13,727 nucleotides of DNA from Methylomarinum sp. (GTDB taxonomy: Bacteria; Pseudomonadota; Gammaproteobacteria; Methylococcales; Methylomonadaceae), in assembly GCA_013139755.1 (NCBI GenBank), contig WTAG01000126.1:1-13727 (forward strand), in the 5' to 3' direction. Both the position numbers and the translations under genes were made by a program. Positions 7,162 through 13,727 of the stretch are shown one piece after another (the first letter of the stretch is position 1; every line of letters starts with the position of its first letter). Under the pieces are notes generated by a model. That model worked only from the letters and a program-made list of their open reading frames with translations, was not told the origin of the DNA and did not search any database.

Positions 7162-7599
7162 TTATTTTCGTCCAAATAAAACAGGCGATTTAGCTTGTGC
7201 TTTATCCTGCAAACAAAAGTATGCCGCTTCATCAAAGCTCATTTTTAATGATTGCGTATTTTTCTTCTCGACTAAGAATTTTTCAGCCTCAACTGCCGTT
7301 AAGTCTTTCATAATCCTTGTTGCAATACATAAACACGATTTAGCATATCTTTTTCTATCATCTTTCTTATTAACAGAATTTTTAACTTCTCTTTCAACAC
7401 ATTGTTCAGCAAAGTCATGCTCAAATTTATGCTTTTTTAAGTCACTGACTTCTGCACCGTGCGAGTGATCAAATGTATTATGCTTAGCTTTAGCAACTTT
7501 TTTAGGCTGATCATCAGAACAAGCAGTTAAAGTAGCAGAAATAACCAGGCTAGTTAGTAGTGCAAAAATAAGGTTTTTGGTTTTGATAGGCATTTTCAT
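7162..7599 (-). CDS. Small putative lipoprotein, function unknown
   Basis: This 145-residue protein starts with a lipoprotein signal: basic residues, a hydrophobic stretch (about 10-23) and a lipobox ending L24-T25-A26-C27, followed by S28-D29. The mature part begins with a charged, His-containing linker (His40, 45, 47, 57 and 61) and then a helical domain with four cysteines, Cys67, Cys89, Cys91 and Cys129 (spacing C-x21-C-x-C-x37-C). Asp at +2 after the lipid-anchored Cys is the classical signal for inner-membrane retention in E. coli, but here it is Ser28 at +2, so outer-membrane sorting is possible. Translation could also begin at the ATG for residue 3. It is divergent from the efflux operon. 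I do not recognise the family; disulfides or metal binding are inferences. Confidence 0.75.
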   Translation of the reverse strand: MKMPIKTKNLIFALLTSLVISATLTACSDDQPKKVAKAKHNTFDHSHGAEVSDLKKHKFEHDFAEQCVEREVKNSVNKKDDRKRYAKSCLCIATRIMKDLTAVEAEKFLVEKKNTQSLKMSFDEAAYFCLQDKAQAKSPVLFGRK

Positions 7600-7903
7600 A
7601 AATTAAATATTTGGTTAGCCACTAAAATAACCCTGAACTTTATCATTTTATGAGCGGATATTCTAATTTGCTAAGCCATTTTCTTAATAATCATTGACTT
7701 AAGCAGCCGTCAGTTTAAACAACTAATCTGCCATAGAAGGCTATGATACCTTAACTGCACCCTATTGGAGCTACGTATAGCTTAAAAACACCCTATCATA
7801 GGAAACTAAAATAATGAGTCCGCCTGATTGAGATATATCTTGAGTTTTAATTCAACTGCGCTAACATTCAAATAATATAAGCATAATTTAGGGAAACTAT
7901 GTA
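7600..7903. other. 304-bp divergent intergenic region with inverted repeats
   Basis: This gap separates the lipoprotein gene (minus) from the efflux operon (plus). It contains an inverted repeat CTATGATA (7741-7748) and TATCATAG (7794-7801) with a small inner hairpin AGCTA-CGTA-TAGCT (7769-7782), and two CACCCTAT units (7758-7765 and 7789-7796). A weak plus-strand promoter candidate is TTGAGT (7840-7845), 16 bases, TAACAT (7862-7867). A purine-rich AGGGAAA near 7890-7896 can serve as the ribosome-binding site for the GTG start at 7904. No small coding gene is evident. Confidence 0.5.
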
Positions 7904-9040
7904 GTGAATAAAAAATCATTATTTTTTGGCATAGTTATTTTACTGCTAGCCGCTGGCTATTATTTTATTAAAAGCCCCGACCGCATTAGCGTTACAGTGC
8001 ATAAAGTATCAAAAGGTGAAGTTAAGGCTAGCGTGTCCAATACTCGTGTGGGTACGATTAAGGCTTGTCGCCGTGCCTATTTAGCCCCGGCAACCGGAGG
8101 TAATGTTGCCAAACTCTTCGTTAAAGAAGGTGAAAGAGTCAAACAACAGCAACTATTACTGGAAGTCTGGAATGATGATCTAAAAGCTCAGCTTATATTA
8201 CAGAAGGCACAAATCAAAGCTAACCACGCCACAGCCAAGCAAGTTTGTGAGCTAGCCGCTGGCGCTGAACGAGATGCTCAACGTTTAATCCGTTTAAAAA
8301 AAATAGGCCATATTATTTCCGAGGAGCTGGTGGACAGGGCAACAACCAGTGCCAGGGCTCAATGGTATTCTTGTCAGGCATCACGTGCCGCGATAGAGGT
8401 TGTACAGGCTAATTTAGCTGTTGTTGAACAGGCTATTGAACGAACCTTAGTACGTGCGCCCTTTGATGGAACTGTGGCTGAAATTAATGTCGAATTAGGC
8501 GAGTATGTTACCCCATCACCACCCGGCATTCCGACTCTACCCTCAATTGACCTACTAGACATTAGCTGTTTAACGGTTTCTGCCCCAATAGATGAAGTAG
8601 ATGCACCTCAGATTAAAATGGGGATGACAGCCTGTGTAAGCCTGGATGCCTTTGAGGAACAACGCTGCTCAGGTACGGTGACACGTATAGCACCTTATGT
8701 TTTGGAAAAAGAGAAACAAGCACGGACAGTCGAAGTGGAAATAACACTCAGTGATGCAAAAGACTTAAACGATTTATTACCGGGGTATAGCGCAGATATT
8801 GAAGTATTAATAGCTAGCAAGGTCAATGCATTAAGAGTACCCACTGAAGCCGTACTAGAAAATAATCAGGTATTTCTTGTAAACCAAGATGGGCTGTTAG
8901 AATCAAGAACCTTTAAACCCGGCTTGGCAAACTGGAACTTTATCGAAGTTATATCGGGTCTGTCTGAAGCTGACAGCATCGTTCTTTCCATCGGACGAGA
9001 TGGTGTTGAAGCAGGCGCTTATGTGCGTGAAGAACAATGA
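7904..9040 (+). CDS. Periplasmic adaptor of a MacAB-like ABC exporter (HlyD/MacA family)
   Basis: This 378-residue protein starts at GTG. An N-terminal anchor segment (about 6-22) precedes the usual adaptor layout: barrel-sandwich (lipoyl-like) half near 50-88 (GTIKACRRAYLAPATGGNVAKL, then KEGERVKQQQLLLEV), a coiled-coil hairpin of about 90 residues (90-179), the second lipoyl half (LVRAPFDGTVAEINVELGEYV, 182-202), a beta barrel (about 220-300) and a membrane-proximal domain. The hairpin tip RLIRLKKIGHIISEEL (127-142) resembles the TolC-contact motif R-x3-L-x6-S, with one residue more before the Ser. It should link the inner-membrane ABC part to an outer-membrane channel encoded elsewhere. 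Six cysteines (55, 115, 157, 222, 244, 255) are unusual for a periplasmic adaptor. It overlaps the ATPase gene by 4 bp (ATGA). The substrate is unknown. Confidence 0.9.
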   Translation: MNKKSLFFGIVILLLAAGYYFIKSPDRISVTVHKVSKGEVKASVSNTRVGTIKACRRAYLAPATGGNVAKLFVKEGERVKQQQLLLEVWNDDLKAQLILQKAQIKANHATAKQVCELAAGAERDAQRLIRLKKIGHIISEELVDRATTSARAQWYSCQASRAAIEVVQANLAVVEQAIERTLVRAPFDGTVAEINVELGEYVTPSPPGIPTLPSIDLLDISCLTVSAPIDEVDAPQIKMGMTACVSLDAFEEQRCSGTVTRIAPYVLEKEKQARTVEVEITLSDAKDLNDLLPGYSADIEVLIASKVNALRVPTEAVLENNQVFLVNQDGLLESRTFKPGLANWNFIEVISGLSEADSIVLSIGRDGVEAGAYVREEQ

Positions 9041-9702
9041 TAGTGCTAGAAAATATACAGCGCTATTTTCAAGTTGGCGAGCAACGTATTCATGCTTTAA
9101 ATAATATCAACTTAACCATAAATAAAGGTGAATACGTTTCAATTATGGGACCTTCTGGCTCTGGAAAATCAACCTTGTTGAATGTCATCGCCTTGCTTGA
9201 CCAACCGTCCTCCGGTAAATATATATTAAACAATCAGGATGTCACTCAGCTAAATGATCAGAAATTAGCCAAGGCTAGACGCGAAAACTTTGGTTTTGTA
9301 TTCCAGTTTTTTCATTTAATCCCTCGCTATACGGCAGCTGAAAACATTGAAATACCCATGATTTTAGCGGGTGTTCCCTCTAAAGAACGCAAACAACGCG
9401 TTGCCGAAGCACTAATCGCAGTTAATTTACAAGATCGGGCAGCACATCGTCCAGATCAGCTTTCCGGTGGACAAACACAACGGGTAGCGATTGCCCGGGC
9501 AATGATTATGCGACCACAAATTTTATTAGCCGATGAGCCTACAGGTAATCTTGATAGCCAATCAGGTATGGAAATCATTGCATTACTAGAAAACCTGAAT
9601 CAGCAACAAGTAACCCTTCTTATGATTACACATGATGAAACGATAGGTCGTCGTGCTCAGCGTAGAATCCGTCTTATTGACGGACAGATTAGCCTGCCAT
9701 GA
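9037..9702 (+). CDS. ABC transporter ATPase, MacB/LolD type
   Basis: This 221-residue cytosolic ABC ATPase has Walker [10 protein letters not shown] (38-46), Q-loop Gln90, signature LSGGQ (142-146), Walker B ILLADE (162-167), the D-loop NLDS (171-174) and switch His199. The length and the motif context ([31 protein letters not shown]) are those of the LolD/MacB/FtsE-like subfamily. These ATPases power FtsX-type permeases that work by conformational relay rather than by moving substrate through the membrane. In E. coli MacB the ATPase and permease are fused; here they are separate genes. It overlaps both neighbours by 4 bp (ATGA at 9037-9040 and 9699-9702), which suggests translational coupling and a fixed stoichiometry. 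It would serve both downstream permeases. Confidence 0.94.
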   Translation: MIVLENIQRYFQVGEQRIHALNNINLTINKGEYVSIMGPSGSGKSTLLNVIALLDQPSSGKYILNNQDVTQLNDQKLAKARRENFGFVFQFFHLIPRYTAAENIEIPMILAGVPSKERKQRVAEALIAVNLQDRAAHRPDQLSGGQTQRVAIARAMIMRPQILLADEPTGNLDSQSGMEIIALLENLNQQQVTLLMITHDETIGRRAQRRIRLIDGQISLP

Positions 9703-10904
9703 CCTTTAGCGATACCTTAATCCAGTCTTACTCTGCAATTAAAACCCAACCGGTCAGGGTTTTGCTGATTATACTGGCAATGAGTATCGGTATTGCCTCA
9801 GTCACCGTATTAACAGCCTTGGGAGAAAGTGCCCGTCTTTATATCGTTAATGAATTTGAGGCCTTAGGCACACATCTAATCATCGTTTTACCCGGTCGTG
9901 CCGAAACCACTGGCGGGCACCCGCCTATTTTTGGCGAAACCCCCAGAGATTTAACACTCGCTGATGCACAAGCCTTATTTAGAAGTCGAAATATTGCAGC
10001 AATAGCCCCCATAAATATCGGTGCAGCCCCCGTTTCTACAAAAGGGCTGGAACGGGAAACCACTATTATTGGTTCTACCGCTTCTTTACGCCGCGTACGT
10101 CATTTAAATATGGCTCAAGGACGCTTCTTACCCGACACTGATACTAATAAGACACTGTCAGTTTGCGTTATCGGTCAGACTATTAAAGATGAACTGTTTG
10201 CACAACAACAGGCGTTAGGACAATGGCTACGCATCAATGATCGTCGCTTTCGAGTGATAGGGGTATTATCCTCAGAAGGCCAATCGATTGGGGTTGATTT
10301 TGACGATATGGTCATTATTCCTGTTACTGCCGCGCAAACATTATTTAATACCCAGTCATTATTCAGGATTTTGCTTGAGGCCAAATCCAAGCCGGCCATG
10401 TACAAGGCCGTTGATGAAATAAAAGATATTATTAAAGCCCGTCATGATGGAGAAGATGATGTCACATTGATTACTCAGGATAGTGTCGTAAAAACCTTTG
10501 ATGATATATTAATGGCACTGACCTTAGCCGTTACCAGCATAGCCAGTATTAGCCTAGCGGTTGCAGGCATATTGGTCATGAATGTCATGTGGGTCAGTGT
10601 TAGCCAAAGGACTTCCGAAATCGGATTATTAAAAGCATTAGGCGCCACCAAACGTCAGATCATGTACTTGTTTTTATCTGAAGCTGCAATATTATCTATA
10701 GCAGGGGCTTTAACAGGTCTGATATTAGGTAAAGCAACCCTGTTTATTTTACAAACAGTCTATCCTGATTTTCCCGTTTATTTACCCACTTGGGCAGTAT
10801 TTGCCGCTTTGGCCGTTGCTTTATTAACAGCGTTGATATTTGGCGTATTACCAGCCAAACAAGCAGCCGAAATGAATCCGGTTACTGCGCTTAGAAGGAA
10901 GTAA
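9699..10904 (+). CDS. ABC transporter permease 1, FtsX/MacB type
   Basis: This 401-residue protein has the MacB-type layout: TM1 about 20-42, a large periplasmic domain (about 43-275), then three TM segments in the C-terminal 130 residues. The FtsX-domain hallmark SQRTSEIGLLKALGATKRQI lies just after TM2, and the C-terminus ends with PAKQAAEMNPVTALRRK, the usual PAxxAAxxxPxxALR motif. The periplasmic domain keeps the MacB pattern LGQWLRINDRRFRVIGVL. It is clearly paralogous to the permease directly downstream, and the two probably form a heterodimer with two copies of the ATPase. It starts inside the ATPase stop codon (ATGA) and ends 2 bp before the next start. The substrate cannot be inferred. 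Confidence 0.93.
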   Translation: MTFSDTLIQSYSAIKTQPVRVLLIILAMSIGIASVTVLTALGESARLYIVNEFEALGTHLIIVLPGRAETTGGHPPIFGETPRDLTLADAQALFRSRNIAAIAPINIGAAPVSTKGLERETTIIGSTASLRRVRHLNMAQGRFLPDTDTNKTLSVCVIGQTIKDELFAQQQALGQWLRINDRRFRVIGVLSSEGQSIGVDFDDMVIIPVTAAQTLFNTQSLFRILLEAKSKPAMYKAVDEIKDIIKARHDGEDDVTLITQDSVVKTFDDILMALTLAVTSIASISLAVAGILVMNVMWVSVSQRTSEIGLLKALGATKRQIMYLFLSEAAILSIAGALTGLILGKATLFILQTVYPDFPVYLPTWAVFAALAVALLTALIFGVLPAKQAAEMNPVTALRRK

Positions 10905-10906
10905 AC

Positions 10907-12106
10907 ATGCACTATCTGGACATAATTAACTTATCTTTTCGTACCGTTATCAGTCAAAAATTACGCTCAATTTTGACGGCTTTAGGGCTGATTATAGGTA
11001 TTGCTGCGGTGATTATTTTAACCTCCATAGGGCGCGGCATTCATAGCTATGTACTGGCAGAATTTACCCAGTTTGGAACCAATCTAATTGCGGTATTTCC
11101 TGGAAAAACCACAACACTAGGCTTATCAGGCGCAACTATCAGTACAGTTCGTCCATTGTCTATGGCTGATGCGCTAAGTTTAAGCAAACTGGACAATATT
11201 CTTGCCGCACTGCCCTTAGTTCAGGGTAATGCGCGCATAGAAGCAGGCAAAAAACAGCGACGTACTACTGTGCTTGGTGTGGGTGCAGCAGTCCCGGAAA
11301 TATGGAAAATAAAAGTCGCCACAGGCCGGTTTTTACCGGCTAATGAACAAGCCAACCCACGTGCTTTTGCAGTGCTGGGCCATAAACTTGCGCTTGAGTT
11401 ATTCGGCGATAGCAACCCTCTTGGGCAACGCATACGCATTGGAAGTGACCGCTTTCGCGTACTGGGGGTAATGGAAAAAAAAGGCCAGATGCTCGGGTTT
11501 GATATGGATGACACTATTTATATTCCAACAGCAAAAGCTTTAGCGTTATTTGATAGGGAAAGCCTGATGGAAATTGATCTGTTATATAAAAGCAATATGT
11601 CAGTAAAAACCATCGAAAAATCGATTAAACGTTTATTACAACTCCGACATGGCCGAGAAGATTTTACTCTGATTACCCAAGACCAAATGCTAAAAAGCAT
11701 AGATTCAATTTTAAATATACTCACCCTGTCAGTAGCGGCTTTAGGAAGTATCTCCTTATTGGTTGGTTCAGTCGGTATTTTAACCATTATGACCATAGCT
11801 GTATCAGAACGTATTTCTGAAATTGGCTTATTGCGTGCAGTCGGAGCAGAACAGGGTACTATTTTTAAACTTTTTTTATCAGAAGCCTTAGTGCTAAGTT
11901 TTGCTGGCGGCAGCATAGGTGTCTTACTAGGATTGCTTATCGTTTACCTGATTAGCTTTACCCTGCCCAACTTACCGGTACAGTTGGCCTGGCTTTATAT
12001 TATGGCTGCATTTGCTATTTCCTTACTGATTGGTCTTGCTGCGGGAGTAATTCCAGCAATGAAAGCAGCTCGTTTACATCCGCTGGATGCTTTACGCTCT
12101 GAATAG
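10907..12106 (+). CDS. ABC transporter permease 2, FtsX/MacB type (paralogue of permease 1)
   Basis: This 399-residue protein has the same architecture as the upstream gene: TM1 near 20-42, a periplasmic MacB-type domain and three C-terminal TM segments. Matching landmarks are EFxxxGTxLIxVxPG near residue 51, LGQRIRIGSDRFRVLGV, LITQD followed by an SISL segment, SERISEIGLLRAVGA, and the end PAMKAARLHPLDALRSE. The two permeases align along their whole length but differ at many positions, so they are an older duplication rather than a recent tandem copy. An AAGGAAG ribosome-binding site lies in the 3' end of permease 1. It is the last gene of the operon; only 10 bp separate it from convergent pcm, so there is no room for a conventional terminator between the stop codons. 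Confidence 0.93.
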   Translation: MHYLDIINLSFRTVISQKLRSILTALGLIIGIAAVIILTSIGRGIHSYVLAEFTQFGTNLIAVFPGKTTTLGLSGATISTVRPLSMADALSLSKLDNILAALPLVQGNARIEAGKKQRRTTVLGVGAAVPEIWKIKVATGRFLPANEQANPRAFAVLGHKLALELFGDSNPLGQRIRIGSDRFRVLGVMEKKGQMLGFDMDDTIYIPTAKALALFDRESLMEIDLLYKSNMSVKTIEKSIKRLLQLRHGREDFTLITQDQMLKSIDSILNILTLSVAALGSISLLVGSVGILTIMTIAVSERISEIGLLRAVGAEQGTIFKLFLSEALVLSFAGGSIGVLLGLLIVYLISFTLPNLPVQLAWLYIMAAFAISLLIGLAAGVIPAMKAARLHPLDALRSE

Positions 12107-12116
12107 TTTTTCTGAT

Positions 12117-12800
12117 TTAAGCAGGTGGCTTTTCAGTAGAATCTATACTGTGTTTGCCGGTAAGCGGTACAAAACTAACTCCAAGAATTGACTGAGTCTC
12201 GATTTCTCCGCCTGGCTTTTTTTCCACAACCATCAGCTCTTGAGAGTGATAAGGCAAACCAACAGGAATGACCAGTCGAGCACCAACTTTCAGCTGCTCA
12301 ACCCAGGGCTTAGGGATATAAAGAGAGGCGGCGGTCACGATAATACCGTCATAAGGCGCATGTTCCGACCAGCCATAATACCCATCGTAATTGCGCAGGT
12401 TTATATTTTCATAACCCAGTTTTCTGAGCCTACTACGTGCATTGACAGCCAGTGTTTCAATAATTTCGACGCTATAAACCTGTTTCACCAGGCATGACAG
12501 AACTGCGGCCTGATAACCAGATCCCGTACCGATTTCCAGAATACGGTCGGTAGGTTTTGTATTTAATAAGTCACTCATCAAGGCGACAATATAAGGTTGA
12601 GAAATAGTCTGCCCTGAGCCGATAGCAACCGGCCCGTTATCATAGGCACGGTTTTGAAACTCTCTAGGGATAAATTCATGCCTAGGTACCTGTTTCATGG
12701 CCGCCATGACTCGAGCATCCAGAGCATTTCTACCAATAGCATTACGGGTTAAGCTGACCTCCATTTCAATACCCTTTAACATGCGTTGCATATCATTCAT
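12117..12800 (-). CDS. pcm: Protein-L-isoaspartate O-methyltransferase
   Basis: This 227-residue SAM-dependent methyltransferase repairs isoaspartyl residues in aged proteins. Visible PCMT landmarks are VPRHEFIPREF (38-48), the active-site region GSGQTISQPYIVALM (61-75), the SAM-binding motif I ILEIGTGSGYQAAV (87-100), the acidic end of the next strand at VEII (111-114), YDGIIVTAA (150-158), IPVG (about 178-181) and the C-terminal FVPLTG. E. coli Pcm has 208 residues, so there is a short extension at each end. The start is supported by TTTGGAG 8 bases upstream of the ATG. It is not beside surE, nlpD or rpoS as in enterobacteria, and instead faces the efflux operon tail to tail. Identification is secure. 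Confidence 0.95.
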   Translation of the reverse strand: MNDMQRMLKGIEMEVSLTRNAIGRNALDARVMAAMKQVPRHEFIPREFQNRAYDNGPVAIGSGQTISQPYIVALMSDLLNTKPTDRILEIGTGSGYQAAVLSCLVKQVYSVEIIETLAVNARSRLRKLGYENINLRNYDGYYGWSEHAPYDGIIVTAASLYIPKPWVEQLKVGARLVIPVGLPYHSQELMVVEKKPGGEIETQSILGVSFVPLTGKHSIDSTEKPPA

Positions 12801-13000
12801 CAGTCATACTCCAAAGTCAATGTGTACATAAATACCTGCACACTCAGTTTGCTAAAAGGTTTAGCTTCATGCCTTTTCTACCTTTAGATTCCAACACAAC
12901 TCAAAGAGGTTTTCAATTAGTGTCTTTACTTATATGCTGAAGAAGACAATCATTAGCAGTTAAGAAGACGGTATTACAATTAATTAATAAAACGGTGGAT

Positions 13001-13727
13001 ATGATGAAAGCAATGGTATTGAAAAGACTCTGCAATCTTCTGGAAAATCAGACACCACTGGAACTTATGGAATGCCCCGTTCCGGTTCCTGCTGAACACG
13101 AAATTCTGATAAAAGTCTCAATGTGCGGTGTATGTCACACCGAGCTGGATGAAATTGAGGGACGAACACCACCGCCGAATTTACCAATAGTGCCAGGACA
13201 TCAAGTGATCGGCAGGGTCGAGGCCATCGGCAACAAAGTAAGCACTTTTTCAATAGATGACAGGGTTGGTGTTGCATGGATTTTTTCTGCCTGTGGGAAT
13301 TGTAAGTTTTGTCTCTCAGGCCATGAGAACCTGTGTAACGCTTTCGAGGCGACTGGTCGTGATACCAATGGCGGTTATGCACAGTATATGACCATTTCAG
13401 AACAATTTGCCTATGCGATTCCAGCATTCTTTTCCGACGAGAAAGCGGCTCCTTTGCTATGTGCCGGTGCAATCGGTTATCGCTCATTACGATTAACCGG
13501 TTTAAAGGATGGACAACGTCTTGGTCTGACCGGGTTCGGTGCTTCAGCACACCTGGTTTTAAAAATGGTCAAACACCTCTATCCCAAGACCGAGGTCTAT
13601 GTTTTTACCAGAAATACAACGGAGAGGACGTTTGCCTTGGGACTGGGAGCAACCTGGGCTGGGGATACCAGAGAAATGGCGCCAGAAAAACTGGACTCTA
13701 TCATTGATACCACACCGGCATGGGAAC
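13001..13727 (+). CDS. Zinc-dependent alcohol dehydrogenase (MDR family), N-terminal part, cut by window edge
   Basis: The frame from the ATG at 13001 gives 242 residues open to the window end. The next ATG (13004) is better spaced from the GGTGG ribosome-binding site (12994-12998), so the true start may be 3 bp later. Zinc-site residues are visible: Cys42 and His67 with third-ligand candidate Cys154, and a structural-zinc set Cys98, 101, 104 and 112 (C-x2-C-x2-C-x7-C). The usual PGHE motif reads PGHQ (65-68), and the nucleotide-binding glycine motif reads GFGASAH (178-184) with His in place of the last Gly. Both features suggest the AdhA-like branch of zinc alcohol dehydrogenases. It should interconvert an alcohol and aldehyde using NAD(P)(H); the substrate is unknown. 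About a quarter to a third of the protein is missing at the right edge. Confidence 0.9.
   Translation, partial: MMKAMVLKRLCNLLENQTPLELMECPVPVPAEHEILIKVSMCGVCHTELDEIEGRTPPPNLPIVPGHQVIGRVEAIGNKVSTFSIDDRVGVAWIFSACGNCKFCLSGHENLCNAFEATGRDTNGGYAQYMTISEQFAYAIPAFFSDEKAAPLLCAGAIGYRSLRLTGLKDGQRLGLTGFGASAHLVLKMVKHLYPKTEVYVFTRNTTERTFALGLGATWAGDTREMAPEKLDSIIDTTPAWE

Noticed and set aside
8374..11916. Several minus-strand frames of 60-130 codons across the efflux operon
   Set aside because: They are mirror frames of strongly coding plus-strand genes, rich in Ser, Arg and Ala as expected from antisense reading, and match no family.
9699..12106. Tandem permeases as a recent duplication or assembly error
   Set aside because: The two proteins differ at many positions along their length and each has its own start and ribosome-binding context, so they are distinct functional paralogues.
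12240..12497. 85-codon plus-strand frame within pcm
   Set aside because: Antisense to a certain methyltransferase gene, with no supporting motif.
13065..13550. 161-codon minus-strand frame within the alcohol dehydrogenase
   Set aside because: The plus-strand frame has complete zinc-site motifs, and the antisense product is compositionally odd without domains.

Overview
The window looks like ordinary chromosome from a gammaproteobacterium. It is visibly AT-rich (about 40% GC by eye). The gene set fits that group: an RhlE-type DEAD-box helicase, YaaA, Pcm, a DUF502 protein, an HDOD protein and a MacA/MacB-like efflux operon. The sequence alone does not fix the genus; an aquatic or methanotroph-like gammaproteobacterium would fit, but that is a guess. 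No rRNA, tRNA, transposase, integrase, phage gene or CRISPR array was seen.

Left part (1-3588, minus strand): a tight three-gene run is transcribed leftwards, TauE/SafE-like permease, then a DUF502 membrane protein, then a sodium:alanine (AGCS) symporter cut by the window edge. Upstream of it on the same strand is an orphan CydB, subunit II of cytochrome bd oxidase. It has no cydA beside it and has lost residues that are conserved in E. coli CydB. Divergent from it is yaaA (plus strand), a peroxide-stress iron-handling protein.

Middle (4354-7903): yaaA converges on rhlE. The 259-bp gap between them holds an imperfect palindrome built from CTCTGTG-like units, which looks like a dispersed intergenic repeat. 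rhlE (minus) has a good extended -10 promoter and an A/T-rich leader. Upstream of it are an HDOD-domain protein that lacks the HD metal dyad and a small Cys- and His-containing lipoprotein of unknown function. A long hairpin follows the lipoprotein gene. A 304-bp divergent intergenic region with further inverted repeats leads into the efflux operon.

Right part (7904-12106, plus strand): a four-gene, nearly gap-free operon encodes a periplasmic adaptor (HlyD/MacA type), a stand-alone MacB/LolD-type ATPase and two different FtsX/MacB-type permeases. Two ATGA start/stop overlaps and a 2-bp gap tie the genes together. The likely machine is a tripartite exporter or mechanotransmission ABC system with a heterodimeric permease. 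No outer-membrane TolC-like partner is in the window. The operon converges on pcm (protein-L-isoaspartate methyltransferase, minus). A zinc-dependent alcohol dehydrogenase (plus) runs off the right edge.

The observations most worth following are the orphan, residue-depleted CydB, the split heterodimeric MacB-like exporter with its cysteine-bearing adaptor, and the intergenic palindromes. I see no convincing wholly new system.
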